A DNA stretch of 64,000 bases, from the NCBI GenBank assembly GCA_002286855.1, contig NRSV01000086.1, positions 40,209-104,208 of the forward strand, given 5' to 3'. Shown piece by piece: positions 45,801 to 57,254 of the stretch. How positions within the stretch are numbered: position 1 is the first letter of the stretch; every line of letters starts with the position of its first letter. The DNA comes from Bipolaris cookei. Lineage: Eukaryota; Ascomycota; Dothideomycetes; Pleosporales; Pleosporaceae. The position numbers were made by a program, and so were the translations under genes. The notes under the pieces were generated by a model. The model saw nothing but the letters and a program-made list of their open reading frames with translations. It was not told the origin of the DNA and did no database searches.

Positions 45801-45931
45801 CTAGGACCAAAGCCAGTGACAGTCCTCTTGTGCTTTGGGCGGCTAAAGGCGGGTCCAATGGGTCCCTTGAGATCGGCAAGCGGGGCACTGGTTGAGGGCT
45901 TCCGCTCACGGGGATTGGGGTTTGCAGCCAT
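42892..45931 (-). CDS. GPH1: Glycogen phosphorylase
   Basis: Eight exons are inferred: 45740-45931, 45454-45655, 45324-45401, 44734-45271, 44464-44687, 44311-44414, 43362-44282 and 42892-43311, about 890 residues. It releases glucose-1-phosphate from glycogen using pyridoxal phosphate. Family landmarks are in order: VRHIETTLARSLFNCDE, LSLEFLMGRALDNAM, GNGGLGRLAACFLDSMA, QLNDTHPTLAIPEL, TNVTNGITPRRWL, VKRIHEYKRQQLN and the PLP-lysine region TEASGTSNMKF. A long N-terminal extension with a Ser/Thr site (KHKRTVTGFG) fits phosphoregulation, as in yeast. One junction is irregular. The donor at 44310 leaves phase 0, but the natural acceptor (CAG at 44267) would put a TGA in frame, so 44282 was taken as the formal exon start although it implies a 28-nt intron. 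All other junctions are clean. Confidence 0.9.
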
Positions 45932-47241
45932 GATGATAGGATGGAAGAGTAAGGAGGGGAAAGTGGGAGAAGAAGGTCAACGGAAGAGGGGAGAGGGGAG
46001 AGGGGAGGTGGGGTGACACGACTTCACGCGAGGGAAGAGGTGAGGATCAGGCTGGCATGACGGCAGTCTAGGGCGGATGGGATATATCAGGAGAGTAGGA
46101 GCGGCTAGTGAATCGCGGGGAAAGCAGCGGAGCCCAGTATCCAAAGACGCTGCTGACAGGCAGCGTCAAGCTGTTGAGCTCCGTCGCATGCATCTTGTAT
46201 GCGGGCAGCTCACGAACCAGTACAAAGTGGGGTAGGCAGCAACCCCACGAACCCGTCGTCAACCACTGAGCCAGGACGTGACAGACGATGTGCCCAATAA
46301 AACCATGCATACACATCCCTTGGCGCGAGTGGTGGGCGTAGTAGCGTGGTAGCGTCGTGGTTCCCATGGCCACATTAGAATGGAGCTGACGTCGACGTGC
46401 CTCTCTCGGGTTGAGATGCCCCTCCATACCATGGCTTCATGTGGGCGTGTGTGTATATGTGTGTACGCATATATGCTATGTGTGTGCATTGCGTGCATTG
46501 CGTACACCATCTCTCTCGTATTCCTTGCAGATACCTCAGTGAAACATCAAAAGCTTGTGTGTACTGGAAAACAGCTCGGGCCGGGTCCAAATGCCACTGT
46601 GCTGTGGAATCGAAAAGTAATTTCACATGTCCACATGTGGCTTGACGGTGGAGAGTGGCGCAAGCTTTCCGCAACGAGACTAGTGGCACAGCTTGCAGCC
46701 TCGTAGTCGTATTTGATACATACTTGCTCACAACAATCAATCAATCCAAAACACACGTGACAAGCGCCCAGCCAAAATGCAATCTCACCCTAAACGTGTT
46801 TACCAAGCCCGAATCAAACAACACCTGTTTGGCGCAACGTAGAAATATACAGTCCAAGGCAATGAATTGTCTTGTGCAAGTCATCGACTTGCTCATTACG
46901 AATATCAATATTGCTCCTGAACTACCTCTCTACCGTGGGTATTTTTTGATACATGCCAAATAACAGACGAATACAATCCGAAAATCCGCCCGTCTACTAT
47001 GTATATATAAATCCACAGTGGTCCACTTTATCGGGACCATACAAGTCGACCTGGCCGGGGCTGCCCGGCCCAATGCACGCCAAAAAAACAAAACGCCCAA
47101 AGATGCGCAATGCGCGCCGTCATTAAAGTGTTAGAAGCGCCGGAAGGATGGGGGTATCGTGAACAGAGCCAGCTAAATGGAACGTATGTAAGCATGTATA
47201 ATTAGACAAGGTTTGTTTCGTGTAGAAATGGCGCCGTATGC
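45932..47241. other. Glycogen phosphorylase upstream region, no gene
   Basis: About 1.3 kb. It contains the phosphorylase promoter and the cyclin gene 3' UTR. A GT-rich TGTGTGTATATGTGTG-like tract lies near 46445-46490. No supportable coding sequence. Confidence 0.4.
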
Positions 47242-48345
47242 TCAGGGGCTGGGTTCTGGTGTCTGTACGCCGTGTTGCCAAATGGCTGCGCCCTGCAGTA
47301 CAAAAGCCATGTTGCGTCGGCGAGGCACCTTGCCAACAGTGTCTGTTTGAGTTGCAGAGAGCGCTGGTGATGGGTTGGTTGGTTGCATGTTCTTGAGCCT
47401 GCGCTGCACCATGTCGTTGGAGATGCGCGACAGGCCGTAGTCCATGTCGTGGAGTATGGCCCTCTTGGTCGCCTCGATTTGTTGCACGCTAAAAGCACCG
47501 TTGCTCTCCCTGATGCTCCAGTGCCGCGATGACCTCATCCGATCGACGAGAAAGCCGTGTGCGAGCGATAGCGAGGCCAGTATAATAACATCCGGACTAA
47601 GACGCGCGGCAAGAAAATGCCTCCAGGTGCCTGCAAAGCGGCTGCTCAAGCCATCCAAGATGCATGCTGCAAATGCTACAATGTCGTCAGGCAGCCCGGC
47701 GCGCGTCAAGAAACCTTGAATGACTGATGCGTGAGGGCGGTGTGTGGAGACGTTGAGCGGGACGAGGTTGGCAAGGTGGGTTGCGTAAGCTATTGATAGT
47801 ACGTTAGCATTAATGCCGAGCAGAAACCAAGGCAGTTGCCTCCCCCCCTGGCTTGGGTAATGGACAAAAGGATGAGCGAGGGAAGAACTTGGGAGATCGA
47901 CAGGGACGCCTGGGAAGAGTGGAGCGGGGATGTTGGGTTTGAATACAAGCGTGTGCAATGAGGCGACGTGGGCCAAGAAAGTATATGCAGGGAAAGTCCT
48001 ATGTGCCGCCCGGTCCGACTAGGCCAGGGGAACTGAAAACGCATGTTTGGACAAAACAGAAGGGGCGGTGCAGAGAAAAAAGAGGCGAGACGGAGTATAC
48101 TGACCAAGTTGTGTTGGACAAGCGGTGACGTCGGGCGGTGGTGTTGTGCCAATTTGTGATGTTTGTGACGTCTGGAGGGTCTTGTTCCATGTTGGGGTTG
48201 ATGGCCGGGCTGGAGTGGGTTCCTTAGCCGGGGGAGGGGTGGGCAGGTTCGACAGTGGGACGCAGCTCGCAAAGTACTTGTCTAGCTCTTCGTCGGTCAT
48301 GTCGCTGATGTCGCTGTGGATTGAGAGTGCTGGAGAGAATTCCAT
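47242..48345 (-). CDS. Cyclin-domain protein (PCL/Pho80-like)
   Basis: Two exons (48105-48345 and 47242-47789) close in frame to 262 residues, with an unusually long intron of 315 nt whose 3' end has a GCTAAC branch site. Exon 1 is an acidic, Pro/Thr-rich N-terminus with the run MTDEELDKYFASCVPLSNL. Exon 2 holds the cyclin box: a first helix LPDDIVAFAACILDGL, then LASLSLAHGFLVDR, HWSIRESNGAFSVQQIE and a helix ending DMDYGL, the pattern of fungal PCL-type cyclins that partner Pho85-like kinases. The kinase partner cannot be read from the sequence. A three-exon model that keeps part of the long intron as coding (for example the frame opening near 47976) is possible. Confidence 0.7.
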
Positions 48346-48771
48346 TGTGTCGTGGTGGTTTGGCTGCTTGCTTTTTTTACTGTTTGGCCGGATTGCGCTT
48401 CTCTTGCTCTCTTTTTGTTCAACCGTGGATGGAGTTGTGCATGTGCATGCGCATGCGCATGTATAGGGTTGTATATGTACGTATGTGTGCGTATCGATCG
48501 GGTCGCAGAGGGTGAACGGCAAGAAGCAGGACCAGGCAGGCGGGTTTGCAATGTCGTCGGCGGGGAGAGGAGCGTAGTGAAGGAGGGCATGGAGGCAGCT
48601 ATATACAGGAGCATGCATCCGAGTAACAGGACTTGCGGCAGGCCGAGACGGTGAAAGTGGGAATGGGTAGCGTGGCTCGCTAGCGGATCCCCTGCCTCGT
48701 CAGGGCCACAGTAGGCAATGGCGGTCTCACAGGCCAGCGCCGCAAGAAGGCTCCCGATGGCGTGTGCAGCC

Positions 48772-48811
48772 CAGCAACTAGCAACCAGCAACCAGCAACC
48801 AGCAACCAGCT
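48772..48811. repeat. Tandem 7-bp minisatellite
   Basis: About five copies of a CAACCAG-type heptamer, the first slightly diverged (CAACTAG). Confidence 0.9.
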
Positions 48812-49361
48812 GCGAACACGCCCCACGCCTGATGCTGATGGCGCCAGCCCACCCATGGCAAATGCTGCTGCTGTCTGTCTCCCATCTGCCACCGGCCCAT
48901 GCAGCCAGCCCATCCTCATCACTGTCAGCCTTCTTCCAGATTGCACGTGCAGCCACACACTGGTCGAGACCATGTCGTGACAGCATCCTTCCTCCCTCGA
49001 CATCCACCACGCTGATCTACAAGCACTACCATCTGTGTCCATGGCTATCCGACCGCCGCTGAGCATGTCGATCCAGCTTGTCACGTGCTCTGCTAGCTCA
49101 CATCGCCTGTAGTATCTAGTATGCACACGTCGGCCGTGTCGAATACTACATGCACACACAGACATACTACACACAAGTACAACGCAACATCCGCCAACCG
49201 CAGACCTTGACTCGTCATCCAACCTTGCAAATCGTCGTCCCGAGAAAAAAAGCTTGTGCTCTCCCGCCCGGAACGTTTAGGCCGACCCTTCTCAAGCCAC
49301 CGACAACGACCCGGGTCAGTATGGCACGCATCAGCGCTACACTACTGCGAGCACATTATTG

Positions 49362-49397
49362 CCATCCATCCATCCATTCGTCCATTCATCCATTCAT
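49362..49397. repeat. CCAT-type microsatellite
   Basis: About nine consecutive CCAT/CATT-like tetramers with small interruptions. Confidence 0.85.
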
Positions 49398-52300
49398 CTG
49401 CATTTGTAGCCCTCGTGCGGAACATGCCATCACCGCCCTCTTTACCCGCAATCCCGAACCCGCTTCCTCTCTCCCGTTCTCTTACACAAGGCTCTTACAC
49501 ATGTACACATGTCAGCCCTTGGCCATGCCCGCTGTCGAGTGCCCTGCATTAGTATTCGATAAAAAGTATCCCATCACGCCACGCCGCTGATGCCATCCGA
49601 GCAGCCAGCACCTGTTCCCTCACCGCCATGTCCCGTACCCGTGAGCACGTACACACTGCGCGGTACGCTACTAGTTGCGAATACGGCTGCGTCGGTTCCC
49701 TTCTATCTGTATCTACCCAAGCCTTGTCAGGACAAAAAAGGGGGGGGGGCATGCCTCACCAAAGCGTGCCGCAAACCCCACATCCAAGCTCTGGGGCGCA
49801 GCACTTTCGAAACCTTTAGCTCATTACCCGCTCCTCCTTACAGAAAAGTGTCCCACTCACCACAAACCATGTTCTGATCTCTCATGAATCGCTATATATT
49901 GTCTGCCAAACAGAAAAAAATACGACCAATTCGTCACTTGCCTCCGAGCGCTCGGATGTCGCGGCGCTGCATCTCGGTTTCAATATCTCGTATCGCTGTT
50001 TATTTTCTCCGGTAGTGCTACGGGGCCCTTGTGGATCTTTCCAATACTTGCACGCACAGAGCAAAAAAATCCCAGACAACAAATTTCCATACTTAGCACC
50101 ATGGCAAGTCGTTAAACTGTAACCCGGCCTGTGCGTCCGTTCGCCGTGGCCAAGTACGCGGTGCGCCCGACTAATTGCTATCGATACTACTTACCTCTAA
50201 TAGCTGAGTGCGAGTGCGAGCGGCTACATTCCGCCGGTATGCACTTGCCAAATAAATCGCCAAGCGTCCCGGCCTCAGTAATCGCGATCGTGGCCTAGGG
50301 TCTTCGCTTCTCTGCATATGCATACATACATACTACACTCAATTTACTCGACAGTAATCCGATGAAGCTAACGCCCAAGATGGGAAAAGAAAAAGACTCT
50401 TCACAGTTCTGGACTCTGGCGGACATCTCCGCGGTCCGTACTACGGCATCACCTTCCTTTTGTTCGGGATTTGTGACAAAGTCTTTGGACGTCGAGAATT
50501 GCGTGTTGAATGGGTTGAAATACGTCATTATCCACATGTTAGCACGCTAGAAGAGTTCTCTCTGCACCTAGTACACACCAGGGCCAGACAACTAAGTTTC
50601 AGTTGCAAACACGTCTAAATTCCACGGCAGATGCCACAGGTCCAAAGAGTCCGTCTACACGCCACATCCAGCATGTGTATAGAAGACACGTTTTGCTGTC
50701 GTCATGGGCTGTGGCGTGAAGCCTAGATGCTCTCTCTTTCCTATTCTAAAGTCCGAAACCTAGCCTTCCAGACTTTGTAAGAATCTAGAATCACCACTGC
50801 CATCATCATCGCTGCAAAATTCCGTATGCTGACCTTGCAAAGACACCTCGAAGGATCAAACATGAGCCATTCTAGACCGCGTGGCGGCTCAAAGAAGTCT
50901 GGAAATTAGCAAAGACTCTCCCTCATCAAACTTTGTTCCTTCTTCCTAAGCAAAGTCCAGACTTTTTGCACTTTGCAAATGCCAATACTAAATGTTCAGC
51001 CCCTTGGCCATGTAGGTGCATCCCTTTAATTTACGCAACGGTAATGTATACGTACTATATGTCAGACTTGCTAGTTAGTATCCAAGCTCCAGAGACCAAC
51101 AATGGCGACTCGTACAGAAGACTTGGAAACAACTGACTTATGTTCTATCCTCTGAATACAATCTCTTCTTTTCCTTTCTTATATCCCGCACAAGTCCTTC
51201 TTGCATGATACCCCGATTCCCGCTAGTCTGGGGACTACAACCTGCCGTTCTCCTGCTGGGTAACAACAAGATATGCTAGACACGAAGCAGCTGAAAATTA
51301 ATTAAAACAATATCCTATGTATAGGCCTCTCCCACGGAAAAAATACAAATGACACCACGTTCCCATATCCATAACTTCCTACTCGTTATCTCACCTACTC
51401 CCTCTCCTTTCCCCTTTACCTCCGTCTACCTCCCTTCCCCTCCGCGTACTTTACCCCCCCCCCTCTCTCTCTCCACCACCCGGACCCACATCCATCCTTC
51501 TACCTAGCCCCCCTCCCCCTCCTCCGCAAACCCCGTAAAAAGCAACTCCCTACTTCCAAAACCTCCTTTACCCAACTTCCCTCGTTGAAAAGAAGAAGAG
51601 AGAAATAATAAAAAAGCAAAGAAAACAACCACACAAAAGTTAAAATCACTCCCTCTCCCCTTCCCCCCCCACCCCCCTGCTGCTGCCCACGGTAGACTAT
51701 GGTCCCCCACGGCCCGGTATCGGAACCCTGCATTATTCCTTTTCTTTGCTTTTTGGGCTGTTGTCCATCTGGTGGAGTATGTGGAAAGCGAATGTAGCGA
51801 GTGCAGTGCAGTGCAGAACCTTGCTTTCTCCGGTGGTGGTGGTGGTGCCGAAGAGCATGGAGCCGAAGACGATGTATAGGTGGGAGTATTGTGTGTCCTT
51901 GGGAAGGGTGTGCGACATATAATGTGATTAGATTTGAGCAGATGTATGCGTTTATGATAAGAATGTGTGAAGAGTTCGAGATGGGAAGTCTTTTTTTTTC
52001 CTTTCGAGTGGGTTATTGTCTACTTTGAATTGTGATGTGCAACAGACCCAGTCATATACGGACAGTTTGAACTCAAGTCTTCAGTATGTGAAAAGAAGCT
52101 TTTTCCCTCCAAAAGAGGGAACTAAGTATCTATCTTCACTTAATTGACCACACAAAAAAAGGACCAAACCAATATCTATAATCCTCGTGTATTCATTTTA
52201 CTTGCACTTGCGCAAACACTACCATAGACTCTTGACCAGGTAAAAGAGTAAAAAACAAAAACAAAACAGAAATAACCACCATGACTTTGTTCATAATCCA

Positions 52301-52632
52301 CGAACAAGTTCACACACATACTCTCCATCGACCCCTTTGAACCGGATGTACACTCTCCTTTTGCTTCTCCGACAATCGTCCACATTAGGCCGCGTCACAC
52401 CACGTATCTTTAGCCTCGCATACACGGGGATATCGCTAATAAACCAAATATCCTGCGCAAACGCTTTTTCCTTTTCAACTAGTCTCGCTTCGTGCCAAAC
52501 AAAAATATGTCTATTGCCATTCATGACTGCCGTACCTTCGTCAAGAATCACACCGAATGACTCCCCCAACATGTGGCTTGTCGAGTATGGTTGGAGTCAA
52601 GGCAAGTCGTGTGTATAATCTTATTTGAACAC

Positions 52633-53529
52633 CTACTGCGCCTTCTTGGGGGCGGCACCGGGCTGGCCTCCGACGTACTTGCGGATATCTGTAGCATCAG
52701 CAGCTTGACGAACAACAGTCTTGAATGTACCCCAGCCCTGCTTGGCAGCAGGAGGAGTGCTCTGGTTGGCAAGCTGAGCATCGATGCGAGCAGTGAGCTG
52801 GCTGATGGCCTCTTGGACAAAGCTGCTCTGCGCAACGCGGGCGCGGAAGAAGACGGTATAGACAACGAGCAAAATCCAAGAGCCCCTCTGGAAGAGGAGC
52901 GCAGATCCAAAGACGCGGAACCACAGGAAAATCTCGAGGAGGGCAACAAGCGTCATGGAACCATCATAGTATTCCTTGACAAACCTGCCGATAGCGTCCG
53001 AGGCGGCTGATGCCTGGGGCTTGGCGCCGGCCTGAGCAGCGGGTGGAGGCTGAATAGTGGGCAACAGGTTGGAGCGCACATAGGTAGCGACGTGGAAGAT
53101 GGAGTAGACGGAGAAGGGAAGGATGGCAAGCGGGATCTGGCGGGAGAAGAGCCATGTGAGGGCCATGACTGGGCTCGGGTTAGCACGTGCTACTCATGGC
53201 GGGTGCTGTACTGCCCGGAACTTACTCAAGTATTGCACATTTTCGTCAGTAGCAAGAGCAACAACACCACTCTGCTTTCCTGCCCTCATGCGGGCGCGGT
53301 ATGCCTTGTAGACGACAATGCCGTACGTGACGCAGGCTGACAGGAAGGCGGTGCGGTAGGAAAATGACGCCCATCGCGAGGAAAAGTTAAAGGTAATATA
53401 AGACAAGCCGTAACGCAGAGTAGAGAGCAGCAACGTAACATGGCCAGCAAACCAGGCGAACTGAAGAGTTTGTGCAAGGGCAGCAAGGCGCTGGCCCAGA
53501 GGCATCGAGGCTGGCGGTGGGGGTGCCAT
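52633..53529 (-). CDS. POM33: Pom33/Tts1 family nuclear-envelope protein (TMEM33)
   Basis: Two exons (53226-53529 and 52633-53168; 57-nt intron) close in frame to 279 residues. It is an integral membrane protein of the ER and nuclear pore membrane that helps nuclear-pore distribution and ER shaping. The N-terminal part carries LAQTLQFAWFAGHVTLLLST and a second hydrophobic pair up to TYGIVVYKAY. Exon 2 begins in LTWLFSRQIPLAILPFSVYS, followed by an Ala/Pro-rich loop, another hydrophobic pair (LVALLEIFLWFRVFG and ILLVVYTVFF) and a C-terminal amphipathic region typical of the family. Length and topology match Per33/Pom33. The intron lies in the conserved sequence between ENVQYL and MALTW, which confirms the splice. 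Confidence 0.88.
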
Positions 53530-54659
53530 TGTTGCTATTTGGGCGGCTGTGGCAGCTGTCGTGTGGGCTACGTAATGGGAGGTTACCTTGGTACGTCAGC
53601 AGAGAGGTAGAAAGAAGTGTGCAGTGCCAGAAGTGATTCGGAAAATATGCCAGATTGCTGACAAGATTCGGCAGCACAATAGCAGAGCGGAGGTGCAATG
53701 TGTCCGGAAGGGCGGCTGGGTACTGCTAGAACAGCTGTTTGTGCCCGGCTCTCGGGACCCGCTCATGATACTCTTCGTGGCTGACTGGCGGGGTCGACTT
53801 ACCGATATAGATAATGGGTCCGGCGGCTCAGCAAGAGTCGTGGGCTGATGTGTGTTGCAAAAGCAGGATACAGCAGAGTAGTTTATGCAGTGTGGAGGAG
53901 AAAGGCAGAGGAACGGGGAAGGATGCGTTCTTAGAAGGACATGGAAAGCGGGCAGTAACCCAGGCTTGGTCGGCGTTTGGGGGGGGGGTGACGACATGGC
54001 TAGCAACAATTCTGGGTGGTGCAGGTGGGCGGCGCACCTACCTTTATGTGGCCTTAGCACCAACCGCACCCTGACGATCTCCTCAGCCACCAGCAACGCC
54101 TATCACGCCGGCATCATGGGTGCCATATGTACATACTTATACATGACATGTCTGGCGCCCATCTGCCCTGTCCGCGTGTCCTTTTCTCCTAGTATATCTG
54201 CTAGGCATCACACTCACGCACACACAAGCACACCCTGCCTCAGTCTTTTACCCACAAATGAAATTGCCTAGTGTGATGGTCTGTAGAATACATGAAAAGA
54301 ACATGTCCGACACTCCTCGCTCCAAACTACATCTGCCGAATACTAAAAAATAGGGAAATGCCAAGAAAAAGAAACAAGGGAATCGGAAGGAGCGCAAAGA
54401 CGTTGGTATCAATCAACAATCCGGACAACTGCACCAAGACGTGACACTGGCATGCGCGGTTCCAAGTGTCGCACCGCTGTGCATTGTCCCTTTTACCGAT
54501 AGCACCCAGTGGTATCGTCGGCCGCATTATATTAAACAAGGTCTGGTAACGTGGTGTAGAGAAGTGAGAAGGCCAGGGGCAAGGACAAGGCCCAAGGCTG
54601 AGGCGTGATGCGTCCAGAGCGGAAGAGGCCCACCCATCCGCCCACCTTCGTCTCGGCGC
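53530..54659. other. POM33 upstream region, no gene
   Basis: About 1.1 kb between POM33 and the septin 3' end. Frames on both strands are short and mutually overlapping. A G9 run lies near 53979. No gene is supportable. Confidence 0.4.
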
Positions 54660-56368
54660 TTAGCGGAGCGAGAAGCCCTTTCGCTTGCCCTTCTCTTCGA
54701 TCGGCCGGCCGGACTCGATGCGCGCCTTCTTCTCTTCGAGCTCCTGTCGTTGTCGGTCCAGCTGGTCCTTCATCTCCTTGTGACGCGCGTACAGCTCTTC
54801 CTCGCTCTGGCGCAGCTTGCTTTCTTTTTCCTGCACCTTTTGCTGGAACACCATCTTCATCTCCATCTCCATCTTCTGGAGCTTGGCCTCGTGCAACGAG
54901 CGCTCCTCCTCTTGTTTGACAGCAGGGTTGACCTCCTTGAACACGCTCGAGTCCTGTTGGATACCCATCTGTGCAAGCTTGTCCGAGCGGTAGTTCTCGT
55001 ACAAGACGTTGTTGGTATTTTCCTTGAGCTCCTCCATGTGGGTGCGGATGAGCATCTGTCGGAGCTTGACAAAGTCACAATGCTCTTCGTTGTCAACCTC
55101 GACCACACCCCAGGGGAGCGCGCGTCCGCGGACCTTGCGGCCGTCAACCGTCGTGACCTCGGTGTTGGAGCCGACAACAGCAAAGGGAACCTTGGCCATG
55201 ATCTCCTGGTTCTCGGCAATCGTCTCCTCGTCGTCAAGTTCATACCGGGGTCCTTCGAAGATCTGGATCTTGTGGTACGCAATGTCGGCAAGAATCTGGA
55301 CAAGTTAATATAGCTCTACATTCCCCAAACACGCTACTTACCCTCTTCTTGTAGTTATCAATCTCATCGTCCGTAACAGTGTCGGCCTTGGCAATGACGG
55401 GAATCAGGTTGACCTTGGTATGGAGCTTCTTCATGACCTCAATGTCAATAGGCTTCAAAGAGTGGCCAGTGGGCTGAATAAAGTAGACGACCGCGTGAAT
55501 GCGGTTGTCAACAATGTTCATGCGGTTGACCTTGTTCTCGGCATCCAGGTATGCGTCGAACCGTTGCTCAATGTTCTTGACAATGGGGTCCCAGGACTCA
55601 TCGTTGTTGATGAAGTCGCCAAAGCCAGGTGTATCGACAACGGTTAACCTCAGACGAACGCCGTTCTCCTCAATGTCGGCGCTGATGGACTGGATCGACA
55701 CAGTCTTGGAAATGTCCAGACTCGGGGGCTTGCGCTCCTTGGGCGGGTACAGTGACGTGTTGAACAGTGTGTTTACAAGGGTGGACTTTCCAAGTCCAGA
55801 CTCGCCTGGGACGACAGGTTAGCTACATTTGACACCGCATGCTGGCAGGCCACACGTACCAACAACCATGACATTGAAGTTGAATCCCTTGCGCACGCTC
55901 TTGCGGTGCCACTGGTTGGGCAGGTTGGCGAAACCGACATAGCCGGTAAGCTTTCTGCGGACAATGTTCATATCGTTGGCCATGGCCGCAGCGGCCTTGG
56001 GGTTCTTAGCCGTGATGGTGTGGACCGCAGCGTTGGACCCGTTGAATGTCTGGTCCATTGGGAAGCCGCTGGAAGAAGCCGGGGGCGATGGGGAGGCACG
56101 CGTGGGCGGCGCAGGAGAAGTAGCACCGTTGGATTCTGCAAAAAGTGATTAGCCAGGGGCCCAGGGGAAACAGAAAAGCAACTTTGTCCAGCCCAGCGAC
56201 ATCAAGCCATGACAGAGATTTATCGAGACTGTTGCCAGGTGTCATATATAGCACTGTCATGGGTGTATATAAATGTATCTGCATATAGGAGCTAGCGAGC
56301 TCCCGGCATGAGACTGGCGGTGATGTCGCGGAACAGGCGTGGTTCGACGGGGACAGCAACGTACCCAT
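54660..56368 (-). CDS. CDC3: Septin, Cdc3/AspB group
   Basis: Four exons (56365-56368, 55860-56135, 55342-55805, 54660-55295) close in frame to 459 residues. The first exon is only the ATG plus one base, followed by a 229-nt intron. Exon 2 then continues with MESNGATSPAPPTRASP. Septins polymerise into rings and filaments at septa and hyphal tips. GTPase motifs are intact: the P-loop GESGLGKST (split by the second intron), G3 DTPGFGDF and G4 AKAD. The septin unique element region and a C-terminal coiled coil follow (KLQKMEMEMKMVFQQKV to RQRQELEEKKARIE). The combination of long C-terminal coiled coil, TGHSLKPIDIEVMKKLH and the ERKPPSLD segment fits the Cdc3/AspB group rather than Cdc10, which lacks the coiled coil. 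Confidence 0.94.
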
Positions 56369-57254
56369 TGTGGAAGTAAAGCAGGAGACGCAGGAAGAGT
56401 GTCGTCAAGTGAGGGAATCCTGTAGATGAGGCAAGGTCAGCAGGCGGTTCTTAGTGCACGAGGGTTGTTGGCCATGCGTGTCGGTGCCAAACAAAAGTGA
56501 CAACGCGGACCAGCCCAAATGTGGACGAATGAGGTGCAACGGGGCGGGCAAGCAGGGACGACATACCAGTTGGGGGGTAAGGGATGCTGTCGAGTGAGAG
56601 ATGCACTCAAAGCAATGAATTGAAGAGTTGCCGAAGGCTGCGAAGAAAAATGGCGTGGTGTCTGAAGGCTGCGACGTTGGGAAGGGAAGTCGTGGTGCCG
56701 CCAGTCGCTGCGTGGGAGGAAAGGGGTCCGCACAGGGATGGGCGCGATTGGAGCAACGCCAAAGCAATGTGCACTAGACCAAAAATCCCCGCGTCACCAT
56801 TCGCAGACAGTGCCGGCGTCGAGTGTCGCTGGAAATAGAAGAAAAAGCAAAGATTGTGGAGGAGAAAGAAGAAGCAGAACAAGCCGGTGGTCAGGGCGAG
56901 AGAGATAGAGTGTAGCAGTACAACAGACGCCCTTTTGTTGCAGACAATCTTTTGTGCTCCTGTCGTCGGGCTGGAAATGGTAGTCGCAAAGGGTCATGTC
57001 TCCACAAGGCAGGAGTCACGTGCGGTTAAATGAAGAGGCACGAGCATCGGCTCTTGCACATTATTACAAGCCCGCTGCCTCACGGTCATTTTCTGCGGCC
57101 GTCATGTCATACACATGGTGTGGCCTGACCATGTCAGATTATAACGCGTCCATCTCCCTCCCCCAGAAGTCCTCTACTGCCTATATGCAAATCAAAGGGT
57201 ATTTTACGCGTCGCCAAAGCAAACAGAATCCCGTCCAACGCCACAATCCCTGCG
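56369..57254. other. Septin upstream region, no gene
   Basis: About 890 bp between the Exo70 3' end and the septin start. It holds the septin promoter and the Exo70 3' UTR. Minus-strand frames at 56405-56767 are Pro/Cys-rich and not supportable. Confidence 0.4.

Larger units (their letters stand above)
48346..52632. other. Gene-poor stretch, 4.3 kb
   Basis: The largest gap in the window. Only short overlapping frames occur, none with a domain or splice pattern. A minus-strand frame of 93 codons at 52291-52572 has protein-like composition but no recognisable family. The stretch holds simple repeats (48430-48470, 48772-48811, 49362-49397) and strong pyrimidine tracts at 51360-51530 and 51640-51690. 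Long leaders of regulatory genes or non-coding RNAs would fit here, but nothing proves them. Confidence 0.4.

Noticed and set aside
51500..51733. Gly/Phe-rich minus-strand frames of about 70 codons
   Set aside because: Product of strong pyrimidine tracts on the plus strand. Low complexity.
52291..52572. 93-codon minus-strand frame with mixed composition
   Set aside because: Isolated, no known family and no supporting signals. Likely the 3' UTR of POM33.
54750..55313. Plus-strand frame of 187 codons rich in Leu and His
   Set aside because: Antisense of the septin C-terminal coding exon. Leu runs mirror the Glu/Lys-rich coiled coil.
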